DNA of 64,000 nt from Sparassis latifolia (taxonomy: Eukaryota > Basidiomycota > Agaricomycetes > Polyporales > Sparassidaceae): the NCBI GenBank assembly GCA_018466975.1, contig CM031555.1:124001-188000 (forward strand). The letters run 5' to 3'. Each line of letters starts with the position of its first letter. The stretch's first letter is position 1. The notes below the pieces were generated by a model that was not told where the DNA came from, searched no databases, and saw nothing but the letters and a program-made list of their open reading frames with translations. Positions 11,109-21,888 of this stretch are shown here, in pieces. The position numbers and the translations under genes were made by a program.

Positions 11109-11797
11109 TTTGTCCTATCTTTGTTGTTGCACTGTACCACTGAGATGTTCTTAATGTACTCAACAGGCAATAGACCGCATGATTGTTTCACTACTGCTAT
11201 ACAGTGGCATTCAGCTAACCTCAGAGTGTCCTAGGCAAGCATTATGCGGATATTATTCAAGCTCGTTGTCGAAACCTTGAGGCTATGTCGACTTTCTGCC
11301 AGTTTCTTTCTCGTGGACACCGGCCGTCGTAGAAGAAGGCCAAATATACCAGTCATCAAAGATGTCTATCACGTCTCTTGCAGTGTTCTGCACAAATGTT
11401 TGATCACGCGCCTGCAAGACCTATCCCTTCTGGTGACGAGACAAAGACGGCGACAACAAACACTGAGCGATGCCGAGACTGCTTGCGAAAGGTTGGAGAC
11501 GAAGCATTGCTGTGAGGTGCATAGAAGAGGGGAGCAATTAGTTTCCGACTGTGTTAGTCGACAGACAATATAACAACCTTCAGGCTTCAGCTTCAGGCCT
11601 GATGGAATTCGAGATTTTCTGGGATCCGACGGAAGTGCACCGGTCTCAAACGAGTCCGTGACTGGGATCCCACTGCATGCAACCGCCTCGAGAGATCATC
11701 CAGGTTTCTATTCTTCGTGAGCTTCAACTACGCGACCAGACTGTAAATTGGCAGTAGATTACACAACACGGGCGACGACCGAGTACTGCAGACTGGG
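11109..11797. other. Intergenic, one unassigned open frame
   Basis: A 109-codon plus frame (11244-11573) has no recognisable motif and no splice context. Otherwise nothing is seen. Confidence 0.4.
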
Positions 11798-12644
11798 AGT
11801 CTCCTTATAGTGGTAGGGTGGTTAGGTCCTAGCGGAGTTTGAAAAACCTAACCTACCGGCGCGGGCGGCCCCGCGTCATGTGCCTACTCAATGCAGCAGG
11901 CAACCTGCCCCAAATGGCATTTCTGATGTAAGCACATACCTAAGGTTGGGCACTGCACTACAGCTATTCAAATTACACACTCTGCAGCATGTTTTAATAA
12001 AAATTAGTGTCCATAACTGAGTGCTCTATATGCTCTCTAAACATAAAAAATTACTGCCTATGTACAGTTCCAGGTGAGGACCACAACCATGATAACACTT
12101 ATGTGCAGCCAAACCTGCACACTGGGACTTTTCTCATATTCAATGCATGTCCTGCCAGTAAAAATTTCAACTGGCAGTCCTTGTGATATCATGGAAATTT
12201 TTTAAGGTTGCAGGAGAAACTCAGTGCATTCAGATGGCTACAGTGAATGCAACTGCACTGGGCCAAAGTTTTATTGTGCTACAAGAGGGACATACACTCT
12301 TGCCCAAAGGGTGAGCAGAAAATTTAAAGGATTTCTGCATGCCGTGAATGTGTAAAATTTACAGGACCTAAGCTTCATTAGTTGCCTCACAAGAAGAGTC
12401 ATCCCTGCAGTTGTGTTCCTATGTCTGACTGTACTGCATGATTTGAATATAACTCTGGAAAATCATCATGGATTATGTGTAAGTGGCATGAAACCCGATA
12501 TTCATACACCAAGGCACTTTGCGCAGGAGTTGAGGACATGCTGGGTATCACGCAAAGATACAGAGTGAATACCTTCTCGCTCGCTCGAATTAATTTCATT
12601 TAATTTATTTAATTTCCGGCCAACCCTACCACTATAAGGAGACT
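11798..12644. mobile_element. Non-autonomous DNA-transposon-like element with 22-bp terminal inverted repeats
   Basis: The 22 bases at 11798-11819 (AGTCTCCTTATAGTGGTAGG plus GT) are the exact reverse complement of 12623-12644. The 847-bp interval is AT-richer than its surroundings and almost devoid of CG dinucleotides, while both flanks are rich in CG. No transposase-like open frame is present; the longest frames are about 60 codons. CAGACTGGG occurs just outside the left end and again a few bases beyond the right end. The target-site duplication is therefore unclear. This fits a MITE-like or internally deleted element whose CpG sites decayed after cytosine methylation, as described for transposons in agaricomycetes. 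The family is not identified. Confidence 0.72.
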
Positions 12645-12917
12645 GCCCAGACTGCAGACTGGGATATATATGATAGGTAGAGATGTGCGCCGCAACAGCG
12701 GCAGGTACTATCTAATGCGAGGGGTAACTACTTACTCAACAGCATGAAGAAAGACAGTGTCCCGGGTAAATACGAAACAATACAGCATAGTGACGAGTGA
12801 GTGAGTGTATGTGTGTGTGGGAGCAAGTCCGATAGGAAAGTCCGACGTGAGACCCAAAGAAATAAGGCTCGTTCGAGATGCAAAAATCAGTAAGGAGCGA
12901 AAGAGTGAGAAGAGTCG

Positions 12918-15529
12918 CTACGACCCAGGAGGCAGCTCAGGCTCGGGTCCCATCCATGTCCTGCGATCGCCTTCGCGTGCAAAGCCCCGAGGGCCACTGG
13001 GGGTACGCCGTGGCGTCGTCCGCATGCTCCCGACGCTCCCGACACGGTCGATACTGATGACACTCCCAACGCTGCCCGAGCTCGAGTGGCGGCGGCGGCC
13101 AGCGTCGATCCGAGCGCCGCGAGCCGCGGTACCGACACCCGCAAAGCTCGACGGGGGTGCATCGACCGCACCGAATTCTGCCATGCTATTCCACTCGGGT
13201 GATACGGCGACAGAGTGCGGCCGCGCGAATTGTACGTACGAGTCATTGCGCGTATGTGAGCTGCTGCGACTATGCGAGTAAGCTCGCGTGTGCGCGAGCA
13301 GCGGCATAGCGACGCTCGGCTCACCGCTGGGTGTGCGCTCATGCGAGGAGGGCGACGATAGCCGCGAGTGCGTAACAGGCGGACTCGTCAAGGTCGGGGT
13401 TGGGGAAGGGGGCCCTCCGAGTAAAAGTGAGCCGCATGAGTGCAGTGTCTGATATTCGGGGGTGTCGGGAAAATATTCGTTCGTGTACTTGAACGGGAAC
13501 TCCTCCGCATTCGGGCTAAGGTCCTCTGCAGCCGCGAGTGCGATATTGTCCGTATAATGCGAGGGTACATCCTTCCGACGCGTACTCCCGTTGTACGAGG
13601 GGGAGCGAAGCGTGGTGTTGGAGGATGTGAGCGTGTCGAGGTCTGCAGCGGATGTAGGTTGCACCGCGATGTAGGGGATCTCAGGCATCGTGTACCCACC
13701 ATCCTTGCGGTCACCGTCCTCGAAACGGTGGGGAACACCCCGCCATCGTCGTCGCATGATGAGCCAGCGCACGCCAAATAGGATGAAGCAGAGGGCGGCG
13801 AAACATACAAGACCGATGAGGACCTCGACCCCGACGGAGAGTTTTTTCGATGAGCCGCCTATGTTCGCCGTCGGTGCGCCATCGAGGGGCTGGTGGTCCA
13901 CGCGCACCTGGGTGAATTCAGCAAGCGCGATCGTCGGGTTTGTGAGGCCGAGCAGCCCGAGGCTGGGATTAATCTGGTAGCTGGAGGCGGCATTGGTGTC
14001 GTTGGTGGGGAAGGTGCCGTGAGCGTCGGGCGTCTCGTACGCCATCACGGTGTACGTGTTGCGTAAGAACGGGACGCCGAGAATCACGTCTGCGACGTAT
14101 ACTTCGGAACTGCCGAGCAAGGCAGCGTTCTGGATCATGCCGAGGCACATGGAGGGGTCGGAGACAAGGTAGGTAAGGTCGAGGGGATGGAGGGGAATTT
14201 CTGGCCGGTCGTCGAGGGTGATCGTCATGTTAAGTGGTGTCGTGCATGGTACATAGTCTGCGGTAGGTCAAGCAGTCAGCAGAAGCAGCACTAAAAAGTA
14301 AGGAAATAAAATATACATTGTCCGTCGCTAGCGGGAGAAATGCCAATCGCGCCATAGACGCCGCTCGCGATGTCCGGCATCATCAAAATTACAGGCGTGC
14401 CGGAGTCGAGTACGGCGGTGGTATACTGCCCACCATTTACCGGCTCACCAAGGGTCACGGGCATAGCCTTACCGTCGACGTACACGGTAATCGCATGCAC
14501 GTCGGCCTTCCAGAACAGCGGGCCGGTAGTGTCTGTTGAAGAGAGACCAGCATAGATAATCTTGGAAGGGTCGCTCACGAGCACGTCCGGGTGCATCCCG
14601 ATGCCGAGCACGGAGGGAACCTTGGACGAGCCGGGACGTGCGAGAGCGAGCGAGATGAACGGCGCCGAAGGGCCAAGGGGGGAATTTGACATCCTGAAGA
14701 GGTTTGACGCAAAGGCGGCACCGTTGGGAGTGTCTAATGGGGAAATGAGCTGCGCGATTTTGGAGTTCTCTGGGAGCGCGAGGCCGAGAATGCCAGTGAA
14801 TGCAGACTCGAGCGGCTCGTTGTACACGACGGTGGCGGCGGCTGCAGAGGTTATACGATGAGATCCAGTACTTCTACAGGCACAGCAAATTAAGAGGATA
14901 GACTCGTCCCGAGGAGGATCTGTCCAGAAGGTAAGAACGTACCTAGTGCCTGCGCACTGATGTTGTACCCTCCCACCTTCACAGTGTCCCACACAACCGG
15001 CCCGCTGACCTCCCCCTCCGCATATGAGATCGTGAAGATCGCTCCCGAAGACTTGGACGAGGACGGGTCGTAAAGGTTCCCACCTGTTTGGCCGCAGGCG
15101 GAGGTAGAACAGGAAGATGATGCGATCCACTAGAATTTTACCTTAAGCTAGATAGAGATAATGAAGCGCGAAAGACTCACCAAATCAGATGAACCAGTGT
15201 CGACCTGCAGAGACAAATTCTGTTGCTGATGTCCGACGAGAATAGGAACAGTATATACACTGCGAGACGCGCGTCAGCTCTAAAATTGCACAAGAACATG
15301 GAGGCGTTGTGGGCGACAAACACCACGGTGCATGATGGTAAATTGAGCAGCAGCACCTGCGAAGGTGGCGAAATCATGGAGAGAAGTTAACTCACGCTTG
15401 GTACATGGAGTCTTCGAGCAATTGCAAAGGGACTACGATGCCCGCATTTGCGCCTGATCGCTCGAGGACAGTGTCGCGCTCCTTGCCCTTCCATGCACGC
15501 GACTTTGACGCGGATCTGAGAACGCTCAT
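12918..15529 (-). CDS. Membrane-anchored A1-family aspartic protease with long cytoplasmic tail
   Basis: Five exons on the minus strand: 15529-15396, 15259-15181, 15129-14943, 14841-14317 and 14257-12918. They stay in phase and give about 754 residues. The two pepsin-family active sites are present: VDTGSSDLW (Asp near residue 65) and AVLDSGTPV (Asp near residue 279). After the protease domain comes one transmembrane helix (about 451-475, SVGVEVLIGLVCFAALCFIL), then a basic stop-transfer cluster RRRWRG. A roughly 270-residue Ser/Pro-rich tail without known motifs ends the protein. The protease would face the lumen or cell exterior. The proposed N-terminus (MSVLRSAS) lacks a signal peptide, so a leader exon upstream may be missing from the model. 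Related fungal proteases without such a tail are often GPI-anchored yapsins. Substrates are unknown. Confidence 0.82.
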
Positions 15530-18185
15530 GCAGAGAAGGGTGTGTGGTGGAAGAGTTGGTTCTGACAAGAAACCGAGCGGCCACGGAGAATGGGATAGGA
15601 AGGGGATATGAAGGAGAGAAGGACAAACGACAGTGGTCAGGAGGGGAGCATTTGGGTTGTTGGCTGGACAGGCCGAGTCGTAGCAGGTCGTAGCGCGTCT
15701 GTCCGCGTCTAGCGCCCACCCTCCTTCGTTCCCGCGCAAGTCATCCTTCCTCCGTATGTTTTTTCTCCTCTTCCCTCGATATTTCATGTCGTTTGCTTGT
15801 TTCCTAACCGTCCTTGTTCTGTGCTCGAAGTCAACCTTCCGGCACAACTCTGAGCGACAGTTCTTGTCTCGTTTCCCGCGTTTTCTCGTATCGGCTTCGG
15901 TTCTCCGGTGGGGCACTCAACAAAGTCCGCGCTTGTCTCTGGGTTTCGTACACGGTCAACGTCGATGTCCCTGGTTGCGCTGTGTGCTGCGATCTGTTCT
16001 GCCATGGCCGCGACAGATGGGCGGGTTCTCGTAACAAACTTGCCTGTCGTCAAACAACCCTCCGGCCTCAGCACTTGCACTTGCAATGCTTGTCTGTGCG
16101 CGTCCGAGCCTGACAGGCCTGACCCCGTGGTCGTCCGAGTCATCTCTCGTTACTGTACAAGTCTCGGCGCCTCCGAGGGTTCTCTTGGCAGATGAATCCG
16201 GCCCCGATTCACCTCGGAACATTCTACCCTTTGGCGACGATCCTCCTTATCGAATCACATTGATCGTTGCTTCTCTCCGAGAATACAGGACTCGACTTTC
16301 GACGCGATGCGCGTTGTTGCTTGCGCAACAGGCTGCGTGCGCCGCGAACGCGACACTGCTCATGCTGTCGTACGAGACAATAATATCGGATTTATTATTA
16401 TCCTGTGAACTAACTTATGGTGGTCGCAACGTCTCCCATTCAACACGCACTACATGGCAATAACGCGACATTTTGATCTCGGGTATGGATAGATTTCTTC
16501 ATATCTTCGAATTTGGCGGAGACCGGTGACGGTTTGACAAAGTATACCTGCCATCCAGGAATATCTCATGTCGAGCGGGCATAATTGACTGCACAGGAAA
16601 TTCAGTCATGGTTACCTCGGGCAACCTTCCGGATGCAGCAAAGATGACCTGTAGCATTCATAGTCGGTCAGACCAATGTGTAATGGCCGTGTCACAGTGA
16701 ACATATTCCGAACATGACGTGAGAAAAGTAGGTAAGTTACCCCAATTGAGGTCCACGGCGCGAACGTGCTGTGATGTATGTCTGTGGGGCCTAAGCGATA
16801 AGACGCTCCACCCCGCCAGACAAGCAACAGCAGGGAACAAGCGCAGTCTGATCATGTCTGTGTGGCGCACGATGAGGCTTTGTGAAAATACAGTGAGACA
16901 TATTGATTTCACGGGCTCACCGCGGGGACACGATACGATCTTACTATCGTCATCACCAGAGTTGGACGAAGAAATATCACAAGAGATAGAGGAAGCGGGA
17001 CGCACCGCAGCCAAATTTCCATTCAGCAAGTGCTAACTGAATGTACGAATCGGTCGGGGAGAGGTTTTGTAGAATATGAGGACCGACGAATACTTAGGGA
17101 TCGAACGGCGAGAGGGCGAGGTCACTCTTCGCCATGAAAAATTCGCTTCGACTGATGTTTCGCCAGTGGAAGCTTAGTCGGCATGCGCAGATGAGCAGAA
17201 ATCTACAGGGCTGTCCTTCACAGCTCAACATTCAATCTCGATTGTCGACTTAGAACACGAGAAAAATGAAGAAAGTGTATACTGGTGAAATAGCGGTAGC
17301 TGCCATAACAGTGGTAGCACCGACCCAGACAGGAGTTAAACACAATCGAGAAGTTGAGGTTGCGAGAGAGCCAATCATGGACGTACCGAAAGATTACTGT
17401 CAAGCAGCCGGCGGGTGAATTGGATTCCATCGCCGTCGAAGAACGAGACCGCAGAATTGAATAAGTAGTACGCACCAGCAGTCGGCTACAGCTTAATAGC
17501 ATTGTGACAGTGGCTTGTGAACGAACCCTACAACCCACCTTCCACACCCGCGGACTGCGAGCAGGACGCACGACTAATGCCGCAAGTTCTCTGTGCCGCT
17601 GAGACGGGGTCTAGAGCAGAGCCACGTGGATGTTCGCAAAAAAATGGAGGGCCCGCGGCAAAGCCACTTGCACGGAGAGCTTGTTCCCCTGTTCAACTGG
17701 TGATTGCAGTCGGCTGTTGGGATCTAAAACTGGGTTTTTAAGAACAACGGAAGCGGACAATTTGAGCATGTGACGCATCGACTTAGCCGGCGACATACCC
17801 TCGAGAATGCAAACCAGATACCTTGTAGATGAGCTAGGAAGATGGAGCCGATAGGAATGTTCAGTGCAGACAAGCACGCAGACAGACTTTGTCGCCCCAT
17901 CAAAGCCGCGCCGTCTTTGAATTGGAATCCGAGTCCCATTGCATGCTGCATTCCGGGATAATCGGAAGGTGAGATCACTGCGAGATTTGAGGGACTCGGA
18001 GTTCTCATCCGCTGAGGACACACTACTATTGAACGACGTACCATCGTGGGCATCTGCAACGCTGTGGGAATCTCCACGCGATGAAGGTGGCACCCTGAGC
18101 TGTGTTGTCGCACGAATATAACGTTTAGCTAGTCAACGTTTCGACTCGAGGAAATGCGCTCGAAGAAACACCCATCTAAGCGCCC
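15530..18185. other. Long gene-poor stretch, 2.6 kb
   Basis: Only short overlapping frames occur. The largest are a minus frame at 17611-18093 (160 codons, Ser-rich start, no motif) and a minus frame at 15784-16143. A plus frame near 15908-16195 has a hydrophobic start but no continuation. I see no RNA gene or repeat. Confidence 0.4.
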
Positions 18186-19466
18186 ATGATCAGGAGCTTG
18201 CACCGAACACCCCTCTCCAGGCCGCTGCGAGCAAGCGTTTCCACCTTCTTGTTTTCTCCATATTCTTTGGCAGCATCTGACACGAGCACCAGCATGACAA
18301 CTGCACCCGACACCGGTTCTTATAGCACATCCAGAGGGCGGGGCCGTGGACGGGGTCGGGGGCGTGGCGGAAGAGGTCGAGGGCGAGGGAGAGGCGATGT
18401 CTCCGATGAAATCTTCGGAGAAACGCAACAACAGAGAACGCCAAAGCCGCGGTTGACTCACTGTCAGTTATGATTTGTCTGGCTCGTAAGGTGTATTCTT
18501 GATGTCACCACTTCTACGCGCAGTCTTGGCCCTCCCTATCGTGAGTAACCCGTTTCGTTCCATTCCGAGACTCTAATCATTTGCCCTATTTACAGGGACA
18601 TCACAGTGGTCTCCGCGATAGTATCTCCACTTTTACAGATGCATTGCTTGCCGCATCGCCGGCTATACCTGGCCTCGACGGATCTATCGTTATTCCCGCG
18701 CGCCGGCTGCACTTCACGCTCGGCGTAATGGCGCTCAATGACGCGGATGCAAGCATAGCAGAAGCTGCATCGGCACCGGCGGGTGATTCGCCACCTTCTC
18801 CACCACGGTCGCTACCAAAAGCTGTTGCGCTTCTGGAAGAGATTCGGCCCTTGCTCATGAAGATGCTAGAGGGTGAACAGCTGCGAGTCGCGCTCAACAG
18901 CGTGGACATCATGACACCGGAGAAGCGTGACCTCGAGCGAGCGCATGTGATGTGGGTTGGACCGACGCCGGGGACCGAGGACTTCAAGAAATTGAAACAA
19001 GTGTCCGGTGCGTCGACGGCCGTTATATAATTCTTCTTTTTTGTTCTAGGCTGATGCTGTAGCAGATTTTGTGCACAAGACGTTCAAGGATGCTGGGCTG
19101 GTCGTAGACGACAGGCGTCCACTAAAGGTACGCATCGTGCGTAGCTTGTTCGCCTGAATCTCGAGCTCATTATATGCTATAAAGCTCCATTGTACTGTCC
19201 TCAATACTGTCTACCGCAAGCCCCGTGTCAAAGTGCGCACTCCATTTTCATACGCGTCCATTCTCGCCTTGGAACCGCTACAAGCTGTCTCGGCGACACC
19301 GGTAATGGGTATTGCAACGGCTCAGGCTGGATCACAGTCTCCGATTCGGGGGCCGCGATCGGTAGATTTTGGAGAGTGGGCTGTGGAAGAGGTACAGATA
19401 TGCGAGATGGGGAGCTGGGGGCCTGAAGGTGAGTATGTGTGTGTCGGGCGGTGTCCTCTCGTGTAA
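18186..19466 (+). CDS. ASCC1/AKAP7-type 2H phosphoesterase-like protein
   Basis: Proposed exons: 18186 or 18294 to 18462, a 17-base exon 18524-18540, 18596 to about 19007, an exon ending at 19127, and 19185-19466. The fold is the AKAP7 2'-5' RNA-ligase-like domain. It has FLALPIGHHSG, then the two His-x-Thr motifs HFTLGVM and LHCTVLNT that form the active site of 2H phosphoesterases. The human homologue ASCC1 belongs to the ASC-1 complex, acting in transcription and alkylation repair; in this fungus the role is inferred. Before the domain is a Gly/Arg repeat (RGRGRGRGRGGRGRGRGRG), an RGG-like RNA-binding tract. The upstream ATG (18186) would add 36 residues rich in Arg and Ser, while 18294 starts with MTTAPDTG. 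The third intron's borders are uncertain: donor GTGCGT at 19008 or GTGTCC at 19001. Confidence 0.78.
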
Positions 19467-19863
19467 AATTGGAAGCTTTGACTTCCACACTATGTTTGTG
19501 AGAACCTTCTTCAGTTTACTCATTTAATTTTTCTGGTTTGCGCTATTGTCGTCTCTCACCAAATAAATATTGTCGTTTGTACTTTCAACGTGACGGAGAG
19601 CTATACTTACTGGCGTGACGCGACGCGTCTAGTCACGCGTTTCGCGGAGCGAACCGTGGCTGGCAGCCTGAGCCTCCGAGTCATCGTTGGGCCTACACGG
19701 TATTTGTCTGCTCTATAACATCCTCCTCTTGCTCGGACATACATCCTGTGGTTGAAGTTGACGAGGTACGCTGCCAGAGATGAGTTTCATTGTTGCATTT
19801 ACGTGGAACGATTCATGACCTGTTTTCATCGGTCTCGGACAATTCACTATTACAACTCCAAGA
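19467..19863. other. Intergenic, nothing seen
   Basis: No open frame of note between the 2H phosphoesterase gene and the decayed glycosyltransferase-like gene. Confidence 0.4.
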
Positions 19864-21590
19864 ATGGCATTCTACAACGTTAGCACAGCTGCTCGCCTCG
19901 CCGAGCAAGCCTCTCCCTCGGTCTCCGTCGAAAAGGGCACATATCGTATGCGCGTGCCCTCTCCGCAGGCTCCATTAAGGCGCCGGCGGCGTCCGCGCCA
20001 CACTCCATCTGCGACGATAGAGAAACAGATGGCGCTCTTGGTCATCTTCCTCGTCTGTGCGACCATTACGTGCTTCGGTGCCGCGTACTATCTCTTCATG
20101 ACGAGGTGGGATACTCCGGCATTTCCTTGTTCTGTAGTCGACGATTCTGACTCTATTCTTCTCCCTCAAGTCGACGTCATCGGTTCTAACACGTCTTCAT
20201 TACTAGTTTCCCTACCTGGCGTTAGCGTCGAGTCTGTGCCTGGGTCTGTATCTGAGATGGAGAAGCCTGTGGATGGGGAGAGTTATTTGGCCTATTTGCT
20301 GCACAGCGGTTTCCATAATCAGCGCATCGCTTTCGAAAATGGTCTTGTTCTGTCGCGTCTGCTCAATCGTACTCTGCTTGTCCCTCCCGTGCGTCTCTCT
20401 AGCAAACCACTCACCTACCAGCCGTTCGATGTGGTTCCCGACCTACTCGTCAATGACACCAAAATCGGCTTCGAGCGCTGTGATCAGCCGCAAATGGATG
20501 ATAAATGGGCACAACACTGCGCAGCCTACGCGGAATATACACACACTCCCTGGGACTGGCTCGTCGACCTCACGCCGATCAAGCAAGAACAGCGGCTGCT
20601 TCGTCAGTGGAACTTCACGGACGCCTGGCTTGGACGATCTGAAGATCGGCGCGAACGACACCTTCGCACTGTGCGACACGAAGCGGACAGACTACAGCTT
20701 CCAGGATTTTACGGCCTTCAAGACCACGCTCGGGCGCAAGTACCAGCACCCCCAGCACCTCTCCACCCTCGCGCACCGCCCGGAGCGCCTCCAGCTCGGC
20801 ACACTCTTTAGCTCATCCCGCCTGCACCGCGATCGCGGGAATGTGCGCCTGTGATCGGCGTTCGCAAGACGATCGCATTCGCGAGCCCACGGCTGATGGA
20901 CGTGGCGAAGGCCATCCGGGACGAGCTGGGAGGGATGTACTTTGGTGCGCACGCTCGACTCGGGGACAGACTCTTTCCTCGACAGGGGAGAGGCCAGTGT
21001 CCGGCTCGTCTGGTGGAAGCTGCTTTAGGCAATGACTTTCACTACTGAAGGGATTTCCGAGCTCGAACGAGTGCTGGTGCTCAACCACATGGAGTCAAGA
21101 CGACCTCGACGACCTCGACAATCGGGCTCCACCGTATATTCCACCCGACATCCCATCCCTGCGTGTCCCACATCCCTACCTGCATTGTCCAATCCTCCGC
21201 GCTCTCCTAAGCTCACCTGCGCAGTTCACCTGCATGCACCAGTGGCCCGCAGGCCGCAGCCGACTGCCCCTACTTCATACGTCACTCTTTCTCGCGACAG
21301 ATGCGGTCATCCCATGGAATTCGACGCTTCTCGTGCATTCCACACGTACATTCCCATCTACATTCTTCCTCGAGGATTTCTCTGTGCAGACAGGTGCGCT
21401 GAACTCGCCCCGATGTGCACGCGACGGCGTGGCGCTGCGGGAGTTTATGCTCTCGTTCCTCGAGGCTATGGTTGCGGGCCGCACGTTGGACGTCATCGGC
21501 ACGGAGGGATGTACATTCAGCTCGTTTGTAAAGACGTGCTGTGGCGAACGTATGATGGGTGAGAGATCGTGCTGAGAGGGTGATCCGGGT
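19864..21590 (+). pseudogene. Decayed type II membrane protein, O-fucosyltransferase-like
   Basis: The first 258 codons are open and well formed: a short cytosolic start, a transmembrane segment (MALLVIFLVCATITCFGAAYY), then a luminal part with GFHNQRIAFENGLVLSRLL. That block matches the N-terminal substrate-binding motif of GDP-fucose protein O-fucosyltransferase-like proteins expanded in basidiomycetes. The frame then breaks repeatedly: a shift near 20635, another near 20850, one near 20968, an in-frame TAG near 21027, a further shift in the repeated CGACCTCGA tract, and a shift plus TGA close to the end. Coherent family sequence continues in the shifted frames (GGMYFGAHARLGD, DVIGTEGCTFSSFV, DVLWRTYDG), so the gene was once complete. 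Five or more lesions make sequence error alone unlikely. It is intronless throughout. Confidence 0.7.
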
Positions 21591-21888
21591 GATCCTTGAT
21601 ATCTTGTTCGATAAATCGTACAGTAGACTATACATACCAATGTAATATAACCCGGCCGGCGAATGTCAAGGTTCACGAAACAGGGTGCCGGGTGCGATGG
21701 GGCCCAACTTCCGACAAGCTTATACATGCAAGAATTTTCAGTTTGTCGACGAGAGACATGTATCTCGTCGACATGCCAGTACCTACTGCACGAACTTTGT
21801 ACAATACATACATAGCGTAGGGAGCATCAGCGGTCATCGCGACGTGAAGGCCGTTGGCAGTGATGGCTATCAAAGACGCCGTGCTCGT

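Noticed and set aside
13440..13781. Plus-strand frames opposite the aspartic protease tail
   Set aside because: Antisense to a well-supported exon; no motifs.
15784..16222. Divergent gene upstream of the protease
   Set aside because: Frames on both strands are similar in length and none shows a motif or splice continuity.
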